Under the pieces are notes generated by a model that worked only from the letters and a program-made list of their open reading frames with translations, was not told the origin of the DNA and searched no databases. Made by a program: the position numbers and the translations under genes. This document shows, piece by piece, positions 41,161-51,283 of a stretch of DNA of 64,000 nucleotides (position 1 is its first letter; each line of letters begins with the position of its first letter). Origin of the DNA: Alphaproteobacteria bacterium (lineage in GTDB: Bacteria; Pseudomonadota; Alphaproteobacteria; UBA2966; CAIVPW01); assembly GCA_947481575.1 (NCBI GenBank), contig CANKGV010000012.1:1-64000 (forward strand). Direction: 5' to 3'.

Positions 41161-43647
41161 CTAGAGCCGAATCGGCAGCGACCGGACGCGGCGGCCAAGC
41201 GCCGCCGACACCGCGTTTGCAAGCGCTGGGGCGACCGGCGGCAAGCCCGGTTCGCCAACCCCGCCCGGCGCCTCCCGGCTGGGCACGATGTGCACCTCGA
41301 TGACCGGCGCCTCGGCAAACTTCAGGATCGGGTAGTCCTCGAAGGTACGTTGCTCAACAGCGCCATCGCGGAACGTGATTTCGCCCTTGTAGGCTGCCCC
41401 GAGGCCCTGGATGATCGCGCCCTCCATTTGGGCGGCGATGATGTTGGGGTTGACGATGCTGCCGCAGTAGACCGCGCACACGACGCGGTGGACCTTGATC
41501 CTGCCGTCCGTCACGGAAGCTTCCACCACCTCGGCGACGTAGCTTCCAAACGAGCGGTAGCAGGCGATGCCGCGATGACGGCCTGGCGACGGCGGTGTCC
41601 CCCAGCCCGCACGAGATGCCGCCAGAGCGAGCACGCCACCAAGACGCGGCGTACCAGTGAGCAAGGCAGCGCGATACTCCACCGGATCGCGACCGGCGGC
41701 GGCGGCAAGCTCATCAATAAAGCACTCGACCGCGAACGAGTTCTGACTCGCGCCGACGGCACGCCAAGCACCGAGGGGAACCCCCGGATCGACCGCCACG
41801 TGCTCGATGCGCAGATTGGGAATCGCGTAATGGACGTGGATGCCGTCGAACGAGATGCCAGGACCGGCAACCCGCTGCAGCCAAGCAGTCGGCATTCCGT
41901 CAGCACCGATCGCACCGCGCATCAGCGTCCGGTTGGCGGGGCGGTAGAAGTCGTGGCCCATGTCGTCTTCGCGCGTCCATAGCACCCGCACGGGACGGTC
42001 GACGGCCATCGCAACTTGCACCGCCTCGGCAACGAAATCGCTATGCATGCGGCGGCCGAACCCGCCACCCATATACGTGGCGTGGACCGTCACATCGCGG
42101 TCGCGCAACCCGGAGACGATGGCAGCCGCGCTCCGCGCCTCGCCGAGCGCCTGTGTCGGGGCCCACACCTCGCACCGGCCGCGAGCCACATGCGCTGTGC
42201 AGTTCATCGGCTCCATGGTCCCGTGGGCCTGGAACGGGGTGGTGTACCTTGCCTCGATCACCGACCCGGCGCGCCCCAGGGCTGCAGCAACGTCGCCAGC
42301 AGTGCGCGCGCTACGACCGGACTTGACGAGGCCGGCGTCGAGCGCGCTGGCGATTGCGCTGCTGCTGGGGCCGGACGCGGCGTTCCAGCGCATTGCCAAC
42401 GCGTCGCGGCCGCGTTGCGCAGAGAGAAACGTCTCGCCGACCACCGCGATGCCCGCCGGGACTTCGACCACAGCGACTACCCCTCGGACACGGCGGGCAG
42501 CATCCGTATCGTAGCGCCCGATGCCAACACCGTCGTGGGCCTTGCGGGCGACAAGGGCGACCAACGCGCCGGGCGGTGCCGCATCGATCCCGAATATTGT
42601 TTCGCCGCGCACGTGTCCCGGGACCTCGATCCGTGGCGCTGCCGTACCAATCAGTGCAAATTGACTCGGGTCCTTTGGGACCACCGGCGCCGGCGGTAGT
42701 ATTTGCGCCGCGGCGGAAGCAAGTTCGCCATAGGTAGCGGTCTTGTTGCTTAGGAGGTGGCGCACGATGGCGCGTTCGGCAACGCATTCCTGCACCGGGA
42801 CACGCCACCGCTGCGCTGCCGCGGTCACCAGCATCATCCGGGCACTGGCCCCTGCAAGGCGCAGCGGGTCCCACGACGACCGCACGCTGGTGCTGCCACC
42901 GGTGGACTGATCGCCGAACAACGGATTGGTGTACGCGTCGTCGACCGGTGCGAACTCAGTGCTGATCTGGTCAAGGCCGACTTCCAGTTCTTCCGCCACA
43001 AGCATCGTCAGTCCGGTCACGATTCCCTGGCCCATCTCGGCACGGTCGACCCGAATCGTGACTGAATTGTCCCGACCGATTTCTACCCAGGGGTTGAGCC
43101 TGTGCCGTGGAGCGTTACCTGCGGGGGGGCGGGCTCCAAGGGGTTTGGCCGCCGGGGCGCCAACTGCAGCCGCCCGGTGCAACGCTTTGCGGACACGTGG
43201 ATAGCTGCCGCAACGGCACAGCACTTGCGACATCGCCAGGTCGACAGCGCCATCGCTGGGCGTCGGTGAGCGGCTCAGTAGAGCGGCAGCCGCCATGACC
43301 ATGCCGGGCTGGCAATAGCCACACTGCGGCACCTGCTCGGCGATCCAGGCTTCGATCACCCGGTGACCAGACGAAGCCAGGCCTTCGATGGTGGTTACCG
43401 AGCTGCCAGCAACCGAGTGGATGGGAAGCATGCAGGCCTTGGCGGCCAAGCCGTCAACATGGACGGTACAGATGCCGCACACGCCGACCCCGCAGCCGTA
43501 CTTGGTACCGGTCAGGTTTAGTTGCTCGCGCAATGCCCACAGCAGTGGGGTCCCGGGATCCGCAGAAATGGCCACCGGTTGGCCGTTGACGGTAAGATTG
43601 ATCGGGGTTGAGTCCATGTCAGGGCGGTTGATTTGGGCCGTGCTCAT
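41161..43647 (-). CDS. Single-chain fusion of isoquinoline 1-oxidoreductase alpha ([2Fe-2S]) and beta (molybdopterin) type subunits
   Basis: N-terminal [15 protein letters not shown]...[10 protein letters not shown]...[13 protein letters not shown] fused in frame to [39 protein letters not shown]...[12 protein letters not shown]...[19 protein letters not shown]. Confidence 0.9.
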   Translation of the reverse strand: MSTAQINRPDMDSTPINLTVNGQPVAISADPGTPLLWALREQLNLTGTKYGCGVGVCGICTVHVDGLAAKACMLPIHSVAGSSVTTIEGLASSGHRVIEAWIAEQVPQCGYCQPGMVMAAAALLSRSPTPSDGAVDLAMSQVLCRCGSYPRVRKALHRAAAVGAPAAKPLGARPPAGNAPRHRLNPWVEIGRDNSVTIRVDRAEMGQGIVTGLTMLVAEELEVGLDQISTEFAPVDDAYTNPLFGDQSTGGSTSVRSSWDPLRLAGASARMMLVTAAAQRWRVPVQECVAERAIVRHLLSNKTATYGELASAAAQILPPAPVVPKDPSQFALIGTAAPRIEVPGHVRGETIFGIDAAPPGALVALVARKAHDGVGIGRYDTDAARRVRGVVAVVEVPAGIAVVGETFLSAQRGRDALAMRWNAASGPSSSAIASALDAGLVKSGRSARTAGDVAAALGRAGSVIEARYTTPFQAHGTMEPMNCTAHVARGRCEVWAPTQALGEARSAAAIVSGLRDRDVTVHATYMGGGFGRRMHSDFVAEAVQVAMAVDRPVRVLWTREDDMGHDFYRPANRTLMRGAIGADGMPTAWLQRVAGPGISFDGIHVHYAIPNLRIEHVAVDPGVPLGAWRAVGASQNSFAVECFIDELAAAAGRDPVEYRAALLTGTPRLGGVLALAASRAGWGTPPSPGRHRGIACYRSFGSYVAEVVEASVTDGRIKVHRVVCAVYCGSIVNPNIIAAQMEGAIIQGLGAAYKGEITFRDGAVEQRTFEDYPILKFAEAPVIEVHIVPSREAPGGVGEPGLPPVAPALANAVSAALGRRVRSLPIRL

Positions 43648-43886
43648 GTGCTTTTCGAACAATTCGTGCTATCGGTAGTCCAGTACGGGTCGCAACCATC
43701 CGAAAACACGGTTCGGACGTCCACAATCGCGGGGTCGGGGAGCGATTGGGGCCAGTTGAGGCGTTCTTTTGCTTCTCAGGAGCTCCGCGAAACAGCCATT
43801 TCGACCGGCCGCGCCGCCGTTGTGCCGAGAGCACTCCGCCGCGCGGGCCGTCGCACCCGGAAACATACGGAGAAGTTTAGAAGCCG

Positions 43887-44390
43887 ATGACCAAGCGCAA
43901 GAGTCATGAGTTCGGGCCAAAGGACTATATCGTGTATCCGACCCACGGGGTTGGGTACATCCAGGCCATCGAGCAGACCGAGATCGCCGGGATGTCGATC
44001 GAGTTGTTCGTGATCATCTTCACGAAGGACAAGATGACGCTGCGCGTGCCCGTCCAAAAGGCAGCGCAAGTGGGTATGCGCAAGCTGTCGACGCCCAAGA
44101 CCATGGACTCGGCATTGGCAACACTGCGCGGCCGCGCGCGGGTAAAGCGCACCATGTGGAGCCGGCGTGCGCAGGAGTACGAGGCCAAGATCAATTCCGG
44201 GGACCCCGTGGCCATCGCGGAGGTGATCCGCGACTTGCACCGGAGTGCCAATCAACCGGACCAGTCCTACAGCGAACGCCAAATTTACGAAGCGGCGCTG
44301 GAGCGGCTCGCGCGCGAGTTGGCCGTCGTCGAGAAGATCGACGAGCAGGCAGCGACGGAGCGGCTCGAAAAGCTGCTGCGCGCTGCGTAG
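43887..44390 (+). CDS. CarD/CdnL-family transcription regulator
   Basis: KRKSHEFGPKDYIVYPTHGVGYIQAIEQTEIAGMSIELFVIIFTKDKMTLRVPVQKA. Confidence 0.94.
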   Translation: MTKRKSHEFGPKDYIVYPTHGVGYIQAIEQTEIAGMSIELFVIIFTKDKMTLRVPVQKAAQVGMRKLSTPKTMDSALATLRGRARVKRTMWSRRAQEYEAKINSGDPVAIAEVIRDLHRSANQPDQSYSERQIYEAALERLARELAVVEKIDEQAATERLEKLLRAA

Positions 44391-44451
44391 CTAGCCCTCG
44401 CCTTCCGTTCCGACCGCGCCGGCGTCAGCCGAAGTGCGGGGGGCGGCGAGC

Positions 44452-45255
44452 ATGGTCGCAGATCCCGCCAGCTTCTTTTCCGTCCTGAAGGCCGCCCGCC
44501 GCGTGTGGGCGGTCGGCGCCATCCATGGCGAGGCGGGCCGCCTCCGCGCGTTGCATGCAGTCCTAGAGCAGCGGCTGCAGCCCGGCGACCGGATCGTCTA
44601 CCTCGGGAACTACCTTGGCTGGGGCCCAGATATCCAGGGCACGCAGGAGGAGTTGCTGCGGCAGCGCATCGCATGGCTGGCGCGGCCGGGGATGTTCGCT
44701 GCCGACGTCGCCTATCTGCGCGGGGCGCAGGAGGAGATGTGGCGCAAGCTGCTCCAACTGCAGTTCGCGCCGAACCCGCGCGAGGTTCTGGAGTGGATGC
44801 TCGGCCAAGGCGTGGCAGCTACCCTTCAGTCGTACGGCCATGACCCCAAGGACGTGCGCATCGCCTGCCGCGAAGGCGCGTTGGCGCTGACCAAGTGGGC
44901 GAATCAGGTCCGCTCCAGCCTGCACGCGCGGCCTGGGCACGACGAGTTGCTGGCGGCGCTTCGGCGTGCCGCCTACACCGAACAATCGGAGCTGCTGTTT
45001 GTTGCAGCGGGCGTTGACCCCGAACGGCCATTGAGCCAGCAAGGCGACGTGTTCTGGTGGGGCACGGGATATTTCGGGCGAATCGAAGCGTATGATGGGT
45101 TTCGCCGGATCATACGCGGGTATGACCGGGCGCGCCGCGGTCTGGACCTGGAGCGATACGCCGTGACTTTGGACGGCGGCTGCGGGTTCGGTGGAACGTT
45201 GAATGCCGCCTGCTTCCAACTGGATGGCTCGCTGGCCGACTGGGTCGAGGCCTAG
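44452..45255 (+). CDS. Degenerate calcineurin-like metallophosphoesterase (predicted pseudo-phosphatase)
   Basis: VWAVGAIHGEAGRLRAL (vs GDIHG), IVYLGNYLGWGP (vs GDYIDRGP), YLRGAQEEMW (vs RGNHE), LFVAAGVDPERPL (vs HAGVDP), LDGGCGFGGTLNA (vs DTGCGFGG). Confidence 0.8.
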   Translation: MVADPASFFSVLKAARRVWAVGAIHGEAGRLRALHAVLEQRLQPGDRIVYLGNYLGWGPDIQGTQEELLRQRIAWLARPGMFAADVAYLRGAQEEMWRKLLQLQFAPNPREVLEWMLGQGVAATLQSYGHDPKDVRIACREGALALTKWANQVRSSLHARPGHDELLAALRRAAYTEQSELLFVAAGVDPERPLSQQGDVFWWGTGYFGRIEAYDGFRRIIRGYDRARRGLDLERYAVTLDGGCGFGGTLNAACFQLDGSLADWVEA

Positions 45256-45417
45256 GGCCCAAAATCCAAAGCAACAATAGGGCTTTTGGGAGCGCGGCGG
45301 ATTGCCGCGCGCATGGCTGCATGGCCTTGGCATCTTGTAATATCCGACAAGCTTACTAATTTATTAGCGGCTCTGGAGGCGGCGTCTCGGCCTCCTGTGT
45401 CAGAATCGGAGGCCACG

Positions 45418-46296
45418 ATGAGTTACCTCGAACGGCCACAAAACCGCACTGCCGATCGCCAATTCATCCGCAAGGCCATGTCTGTGCCGCTGCTCGAACG
45501 AGAGCAGGAGCAAGAACTTGCCAAGCGCTGGCGTGACAAGGGCGACACCTCGGCTTTGCATGCTCTGGTAGCTCCGTACATGCGCCTGGTGATCAGTGCC
45601 GCGACGCGGTACCGGCACTATGGGCTGCCCGCCGGCGACTTGATTCAGGAAGGCAACGTGGGCCTGATGCAGGCTGCGGCCCGGTTCGAGCCGGCGCGTG
45701 AAGTCCGCTTCTCAACCTATGCCATGTGGTGGATTCGCTCGGCGATGCAGGAGTACGTGCTCCGCAACTGGTCGATCGTGCGAACCGGCACGACCGCTGC
45801 CCAGAAGTCGCTGTTTTTCAACCTGCGCCGCCTGCGCGCACGAATCGAAGGTGGTAACACGAGCGCCGACCTGGACAGCGGTGCCAAGGCGGAAATCGCG
45901 CGCGTGCTGCGCGTGCCCCTGCGCGAAGTCGAAGACATGAACCAGCGGCTGCAGGGTCCGGATCGGTCGCTCAATGCGCCTTTGGGCGAAGAAGGCGACG
46001 CTGAGTGGCAAGACATCGTTCCGGATGATGGTCCAAACCCGGAAGAAATCGTCACCGCCGCGCACGACTCGCTCACACGCTCGGCGTGGGTACGTAGCGC
46101 TGTCGCGGAACTGACACCGCGCGAGCAGACCATCATCCGCAAGCGCCGTCTGACGGAAGAATCACAAACGTTGGAAACGCTCGGCCAGTCCCTGGGCATC
46201 AGCAAGGAGCGCGTTCGCCAGATCGAACAAGAGGCCCTGGAGAAGCTGCGTTTGGCAATCCTGCGCCGCGCGGGCGACCCGAGTCAGATTGCGTAG
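45418..46296 (+). CDS. rpoH: RNA polymerase heat-shock sigma factor (sigma-32)
   Basis: MSYLERPQNRTADRQFIRKAMSVPLLEREQEQELAKRW...GLPAGDLIQEGNVGLMQAAARFEPAREVRFSTYAMWWIRSAMQEYVLRNWSIVR. Confidence 0.95.
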   Translation: MSYLERPQNRTADRQFIRKAMSVPLLEREQEQELAKRWRDKGDTSALHALVAPYMRLVISAATRYRHYGLPAGDLIQEGNVGLMQAAARFEPAREVRFSTYAMWWIRSAMQEYVLRNWSIVRTGTTAAQKSLFFNLRRLRARIEGGNTSADLDSGAKAEIARVLRVPLREVEDMNQRLQGPDRSLNAPLGEEGDAEWQDIVPDDGPNPEEIVTAAHDSLTRSAWVRSAVAELTPREQTIIRKRRLTEESQTLETLGQSLGISKERVRQIEQEALEKLRLAILRRAGDPSQIA

Positions 46297-46306
46297 CCCG
46301 TGAATG

Positions 46307-47800
46307 CTAAGGGGCAATTACCTTCAGCCGCTCGCCGTTGGCCACCGTGTGGTGCGGCGAGACTTGGTTGAGCGCCGCCAGCCACGCCAAGGGGTGGTCT
46401 ACGACGCGCATCTGGGCAGCGACGGCCTCGAGCGGCGTAGCCTCATCCGCCGTGTAGACTCGCAGCCGTAGCGGCTGCCAGTTCTTCGCCTCGTCGGCGG
46501 AAATGCGGCGAAAGGATTGGGGGGTTCCCCAAACCTCCTCGATCATGGCCTCCGACATCGATTCTGGCACGAAGAACTGGAACCGGAACACCGTGTTATC
46601 GGTCACGCGGATTGCGGCCAGGAGAATCGAGCCGCCGCCCTGCTCAGGCTTCATCCGCGCGCGCGCCTTGGCGAATAGGACGCCATCCGAAGCCCCCGAC
46701 CACACCGCCTCGAACTTCAGCTCGGAACCGGTATTGCGCCGCAAATAGTCCGCCATGTCCGTAGGCTGCGGCTTTTGTGTGGTTTGGCCATCGAAGCGCA
46801 TACCCGCGCCGTCTGGCCCTTCGGCCACGATCGTGCGGCCCGACCGTGTGAAGTGAAAACCCGGTGGCAGGTCAAAAGTATAGCGGCCCGTTGTATCCAC
46901 GAACCGCGCCCCCTGCACCATGCCCTCGGCGGGGCGACGGCCAAATATCATCCCATCGATCGCGTTGAGAAACTCGGTGCGCCCGGTAAACCAGGGTTGC
47001 GGCCCAGGAGCCGCGACCGTCAGGTAACCGGCGACCGGTCCGTCGGTCGAATCGCTGCTCCCGCGCTGGTAGCCGATGACAACGCTGCGCGCGACGCGCG
47101 AGGCCGCCGCGACTCGATCGGGGATATCGGGGTGGGTCGTATCCCTGGGTGCGGGTGGCGCCATGCCATACGCTGCCGCGACATTCCCCTCTGCCTCGAT
47201 CGCGTTGAGAAACCGCGCCTGGGCCGTCGGATCGTAACCCGCCGCCGCGATTAGGCGGACACCAACCGCATCCGCCTCGAATTCCTGTTCCGTCGTGAAC
47301 GCGTGCATTGCAGCCGCAGCTTCGCTGCGGCCAGTAGCAGGCCGTTCGGCGGCGAATTGGCTGCGGCGAGCACCGTGCCGCAAGATGACGTGGGAAATCT
47401 CGTGGGCTAGGACCGCGGCAACTTCGGATTCATCGTTCGCCACCGCCAGCAATGCCCGGCTCACGTAGACGTAGCCGCCGGGCAGCGCGAATGCGAATAC
47501 TTCGGAGTTGTCGAGTACGTAGAAGTGAAATTGGTAGGCAACTTCATAGCTGGTGATAGACCGCACCACGCGGTCGCCCACGGCCGTGACGTACGCACCA
47601 ATATTCCCGTCTCTGTATTCGCCGCCAAAGCGAGCCAGCATCGCCGGATGCTGCGCGGCGGCGCCAATCGCCTCCATTTCGGGGGTGGGTTCCTGGCTCG
47701 CAACCAGGGGACGGGCGTCCTCGGCAACAGCCAAGCCGTTAGCCGTCACCAAACCGGTGAACAGCGCGGCGGCCAAAGTCCAGGGGACTAGCCTGCTCAT
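46307..47800 (-). CDS. M48-family metalloprotease (exported)
   Basis: VAAVLAHEISHVILRHGARR with HExxH; signal peptide MSRLVPWTLAAALFTGLVTANGLAVA. Confidence 0.9.
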   Translation of the reverse strand: MSRLVPWTLAAALFTGLVTANGLAVAEDARPLVASQEPTPEMEAIGAAAQHPAMLARFGGEYRDGNIGAYVTAVGDRVVRSITSYEVAYQFHFYVLDNSEVFAFALPGGYVYVSRALLAVANDESEVAAVLAHEISHVILRHGARRSQFAAERPATGRSEAAAAMHAFTTEQEFEADAVGVRLIAAAGYDPTAQARFLNAIEAEGNVAAAYGMAPPAPRDTTHPDIPDRVAAASRVARSVVIGYQRGSSDSTDGPVAGYLTVAAPGPQPWFTGRTEFLNAIDGMIFGRRPAEGMVQGARFVDTTGRYTFDLPPGFHFTRSGRTIVAEGPDGAGMRFDGQTTQKPQPTDMADYLRRNTGSELKFEAVWSGASDGVLFAKARARMKPEQGGGSILLAAIRVTDNTVFRFQFFVPESMSEAMIEEVWGTPQSFRRISADEAKNWQPLRLRVYTADEATPLEAVAAQMRVVDHPLAWLAALNQVSPHHTVANGERLKVIAP

Positions 47801-48576
47801 TCGTTGAGCAACTCTATCTGCTCCGGATGGGTCACGTCTATCATCTGTCCGTTGAGCGAGTACAGCCATCCACGCACCCTGACGCTATGCCCAGCTAGGG
47901 CCAAGAGGTCGATCCGTTCCGCACGAAAGACCCGTGCGTCCTGGGCCGATACCGAAACCGTGAAGTCTGTACGCCAGTCGAGGCCGAAGTTGAGATAGAT
48001 GCGCCCGTCGACCGTATCGGTGGCGAGCACCCGAGCCTGCACGATGGCAAAGCCGTTCAAATGCTGAGCGGTCTGCTCGGGTGAGAGTACCGAATACGCG
48101 GGCGACGCCCACAGCCCGACGCGCGCCTCGCGCGCGGTGGCTTCCAGCGCGAGCATTTCGCTCACCAAGGCGCGACTGTCCGGAAGGCTGTGGACCCGCG
48201 CCAGACCACGCGCGAGGATCTCGCCTTGGATCCAGCGCCCCTGGGCATCGTAAAGGTGTGCCTGCAACCATCCGTACCGATCCACCGCAGTTGCACCCAA
48301 CAACAGGTGCACATTCCGTTCCAACACAAGTTGCGCGAGGGCAGACACGGTGTCGCGGGCGTATGGCTGCGCCGGCAGATCCCCCATCGCCATAGCGGGT
48401 GCCTCAATCCCAACTAGGTGGACCGTTCGCCCGTCGGCGAGAACCACCGTGGCGCCATCGATGATCTGGCGCACGACCGCCCACCCGCCATCCGTAAGGG
48501 CAGGGGCTGCCCGCGCGTTGTGCACGGACACACCAAGGACCGCAACGCCGAGCAAGGCAACCAGGAGGGCCCGCAT
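47797..48576 (-). CDS. Exported thermonuclease (SNase)-fold protein lacking canonical catalytic residues
   Basis: IIDGATVVLADGRTVHLVGIEAPAMAMGD...DRYGWLQAHLYDAQGRWIQGEILARGLARV; fold motifs present, catalytic D/R/D/E/R altered. Confidence 0.8.
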   Translation of the reverse strand: MRALLVALLGVAVLGVSVHNARAAPALTDGGWAVVRQIIDGATVVLADGRTVHLVGIEAPAMAMGDLPAQPYARDTVSALAQLVLERNVHLLLGATAVDRYGWLQAHLYDAQGRWIQGEILARGLARVHSLPDSRALVSEMLALEATAREARVGLWASPAYSVLSPEQTAQHLNGFAIVQARVLATDTVDGRIYLNFGLDWRTDFTVSVSAQDARVFRAERIDLLALAGHSVRVRGWLYSLNGQMIDVTHPEQIELLNE

Positions 48577-48657
48577 CGGGAAATCCTAGCATCGCCCCGG
48601 GGAGGTGGGTCATCTCTTACCTGTCAGGCCGACCACATGTAGTCTGGCTCACTCGCG

Positions 48658-48734
48658 GCGCCCGTAGCTCAGCAGGATAGAGCAGCAGATTCCTAATCTG
48701 CAGGCCGTGGGTTCGAATCCCGCCGGGCGCACCA
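48658..48734 (+). tRNA. tRNA-Arg (anticodon CCT), CCA encoded
   Basis: GCGCCCGTAGCTCAGCAGGATAGAGCAGCAGATTCCTAATCTGCAGGCCGTGGGTTCGAATCCCGCCGGGCGCACCA; anticodon loop TTCCTAA. Confidence 0.95.
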
Positions 48735-48803
48735 GTTTCCGATGAGAACAGACGTGAACGCTTCAATCGCTAGCGGGCCGTACCGTCAACTCTTGGGCAC
48801 CGC

Positions 48804-49145
48804 GTGACGGAACCTCGACTCAAAACGGAGCTGTGGGTCCAGGCACAAGTCCGCCTATGCGATATCAACGTTCTCCCCATCGCCATACGCCGCCGCGGCG
48901 ACCCGGACGCAGGAGCTGTGCTGTTGCGGTTGCTGCGCGACGGCAATCGTTCGCTATTGTTGAAACGCGCGACCGTTGCCGGCGGCGGGTCCGGGTGGAT
49001 GGCGGTGGGCGGCAGCGCCGCGACCGATAGACAAGCTGCAGAAGCCTATATCGCCCGCGAGATCGCGCGCGATGATGACCTTTGGGTCATTGAGATCGAG
49101 GACCCTAAGCAGCGTTTCCACGTCGACGGCCCTGTCGGCGAGTAG
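48804..49145 (+). CDS. DUF1491-family protein
   Basis: PRLKTELWVQAQVRLCDINVLPIAIRRRGDPDAGAVLLRLL...RFHVDGPVGE. Confidence 0.75.
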   Translation: MTEPRLKTELWVQAQVRLCDINVLPIAIRRRGDPDAGAVLLRLLRDGNRSLLLKRATVAGGGSGWMAVGGSAATDRQAAEAYIAREIARDDDLWVIEIEDPKQRFHVDGPVGE

Positions 49146-49216
49146 TCCGCTGAACCGGCACGGCCAAGGTTAAGTCGGTAAACGACGGATTCAGCACGTA
49201 TGGGAGACGCATAGCC

Positions 49217-49540
49217 ATGAGACGCCTCGATCGCCCTCCGCAGCCTCGCCACTATCTCCAGTCCGTTGTCGTGGTCGCCGTGACGCTGGCGTTGTCTCTT
49301 ACGATGGGGCTGACCGGATATCACTTTTTGAACGGCGAACCGTGGATGGACGCGTTAGTGGACGCAGCAATGATCTTAAGCGGAATGGGCCCAGTGGCGC
49401 CGCTGCAGGGCGATGCAGCGAAGGCGTTTGCCTCGTTTTACGCGCTGTTCAGCGGCCTGGTCTTCATTGGCACGGCGGCGCTACTCGTGGCGCCCTGGGC
49501 GCACTTGCTGCTGCACAAGCTGCACGCCGAAGACTCTTAG
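49217..49540 (+). CDS. Small membrane protein, pore-domain-like
   Basis: Two TM segments with intervening loop: LALSLTMGLTGYHFLNGEPWMDALVDAAMILSGMGPV...FYALFSGLVFIGTAALLVAPWAH. Confidence 0.6.
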   Translation: MRRLDRPPQPRHYLQSVVVVAVTLALSLTMGLTGYHFLNGEPWMDALVDAAMILSGMGPVAPLQGDAAKAFASFYALFSGLVFIGTAALLVAPWAHLLLHKLHAEDS

Positions 49541-49550
49541 GCGGACGCAG

Positions 49551-50624
49551 TCAGCGTGGGATCGCCGTCTCAAGGTAGGCAATGCCGACTGGCTTGGGAC
49601 CTACGGCGATGAACTGGGTCACCTCGAATTCCGGCACGTTGACCACTGCGACCGTGTCGCGCCCCGATAGCGGCACAAAGAATCGCGTACCCTCGGGCGC
49701 AAATGTGCCCGTCATCGGAGCGCTGCCATCGGGCAGCGCGACCCGTCCGCGAATCTGCAAAAGGTCGGCATCGACAACAGTCAGATCCGCCGAGCTGCGA
49801 TTCACGATCAGACTGAAGCGCCCGTCCGGCGAGAACTCGTTGGACGCTGGATTCGTGCCCAAGCCATCAACCTGCTCGAATCGCTTTACCTCGAACGGGC
49901 GCATCGGGTTGCTGATATCGAGTACCAATTCACCCCCCGAACCCCGGGCGGTCTCGACAAACAGATAGTCGCCCCGAGGGGAGACAGTAGCCATAATCGG
50001 CTCTAGCGCCCGCGTACCCCCGCGCTCCAGAGGAACCGTTACGACCTTCCGGAGCGGATCTACTTGGAACACACTGACCGTGTCGCCGCCCCGATCCGCC
50101 GTAAAACAGTAGCTGCCATCGGCTAGCATCGTCAGGTCGCTTGGATTCGCACCGGGATAGTGATCAGCGGTCTCAACGATACGACCCGCCGTTGGGCTGT
50201 CGGGATCCGCGTCAATCTTGAGGACTTTGTCGGTGCCCGCCGCCGCGCACAGGACAAATCGACCGTCGGGCGTGAGTTCGGTCTGGTTGAGATTCGATCG
50301 TGTGTCGGCCGCGAAGCCAATCGTCCCGGTGGCGGCGTTAATGCCCACGACGCGGCCCGGGATTCCACCCCAGACTAGGTCCCGCCCAAACGCCCACCGG
50401 CTAGCTGGATGGACGAGCGCTACCGGCGATGGCAGCGTCGCCAGAACCTGCAGCGTCTCCGCGTGAACCAATGTAAGCACGGGCCCCGCGTTGCCGCCAA
50501 GGCAACTCACGGCAAGCACCCGATCTGGTTCGGATATCGCGAACGCCATCCGGAGTGGCGCAAACATTGCGGCGCCAAGGCCGCCCCCGGTCCACTGCAG
50601 CAATTGCCGCCGTGACTTGTGCAT
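49551..50624 (-). CDS. Exported YVTN/lactonase-like beta-propeller protein
   Basis: MHKSRRQLLQWTGGGLGAAMFAP signal (Tat-like); repeated blade-like motifs (FVLCAAAGTDKVLKID, YCFTADRGGDTVSVF, FSLIVNRSSADLTVVD, RFFVPLSGRDTVAVVN). Confidence 0.8.
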   Translation of the reverse strand: MHKSRRQLLQWTGGGLGAAMFAPLRMAFAISEPDRVLAVSCLGGNAGPVLTLVHAETLQVLATLPSPVALVHPASRWAFGRDLVWGGIPGRVVGINAATGTIGFAADTRSNLNQTELTPDGRFVLCAAAGTDKVLKIDADPDSPTAGRIVETADHYPGANPSDLTMLADGSYCFTADRGGDTVSVFQVDPLRKVVTVPLERGGTRALEPIMATVSPRGDYLFVETARGSGGELVLDISNPMRPFEVKRFEQVDGLGTNPASNEFSPDGRFSLIVNRSSADLTVVDADLLQIRGRVALPDGSAPMTGTFAPEGTRFFVPLSGRDTVAVVNVPEFEVTQFIAVGPKPVGIAYLETAIPR

Positions 50625-50705
50625 GTATACAGCCTCGTGTTCGGGGCACGACCACCTCGACTGCACTCGAGCAACAAACGGTGCCACAGGCGCAGACGGC
50701 GCAGC

Positions 50706-51221
50706 CTAGTGAAGTCGAGCGGGTACTACCTCAACCACCGGCTCAGCGGAAACGATGTTCAGGTCCCACTCAGCTTTGGCGACGATTTCGGCCAAGATGT
50801 GGCAGAACGAGTGCAGCAGTTCGTCGGTCAGTGAAATACTGACTTCTTTGCCGCGCGCAGGCGAGAAATGGAGTACCCGCATGCCCTGGGGGTTCATGGA
50901 CAGGCGGGCGCGGGTAGCCAGGATCGGCTGATCGCCAATCGGCCGCTCAACGGACTTGATCTCGTATTCGCGAGAAAAGTCCGTGCGGCTCAAAGCCGAT
51001 TCGCGGTGAAAAGCGGCGACAGACCGCTTGGCGACGGACGAGTGCTGGCGCGCGACGTCGGGATGTGCATCGACTGCCTGGTCCAGCAGACGCCACAGTT
51101 GCCGTACATAGCGCCGGGTGAACCACACTAGGTACTCGGCGTGGTCAGTCGTACTGACACGGAGCAGGACGCGATCCTCCTCGGCGTTATATTCGAACCG
51201 GAACTGATACAGCGTTGACAC
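50706..51221 (-). CDS. Hypothetical protein
   Basis: 171-aa ORF MSTLYQFRFEYNAEEDRVLLRVSTTDHAEYLVWFTRRYVRQLWRLLDQ...; no confident family. Confidence 0.6.
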   Translation of the reverse strand: MSTLYQFRFEYNAEEDRVLLRVSTTDHAEYLVWFTRRYVRQLWRLLDQAVDAHPDVARQHSSVAKRSVAAFHRESALSRTDFSREYEIKSVERPIGDQPILATRARLSMNPQGMRVLHFSPARGKEVSISLTDELLHSFCHILAEIVAKAEWDLNIVSAEPVVEVVPARLH

Positions 51222-51283
51222 AGGCGTTCCTCAAGTACCGGGACGCTATTCCTCCCGGCGCCCCAGTCAAGGGGGCGCAGAGA

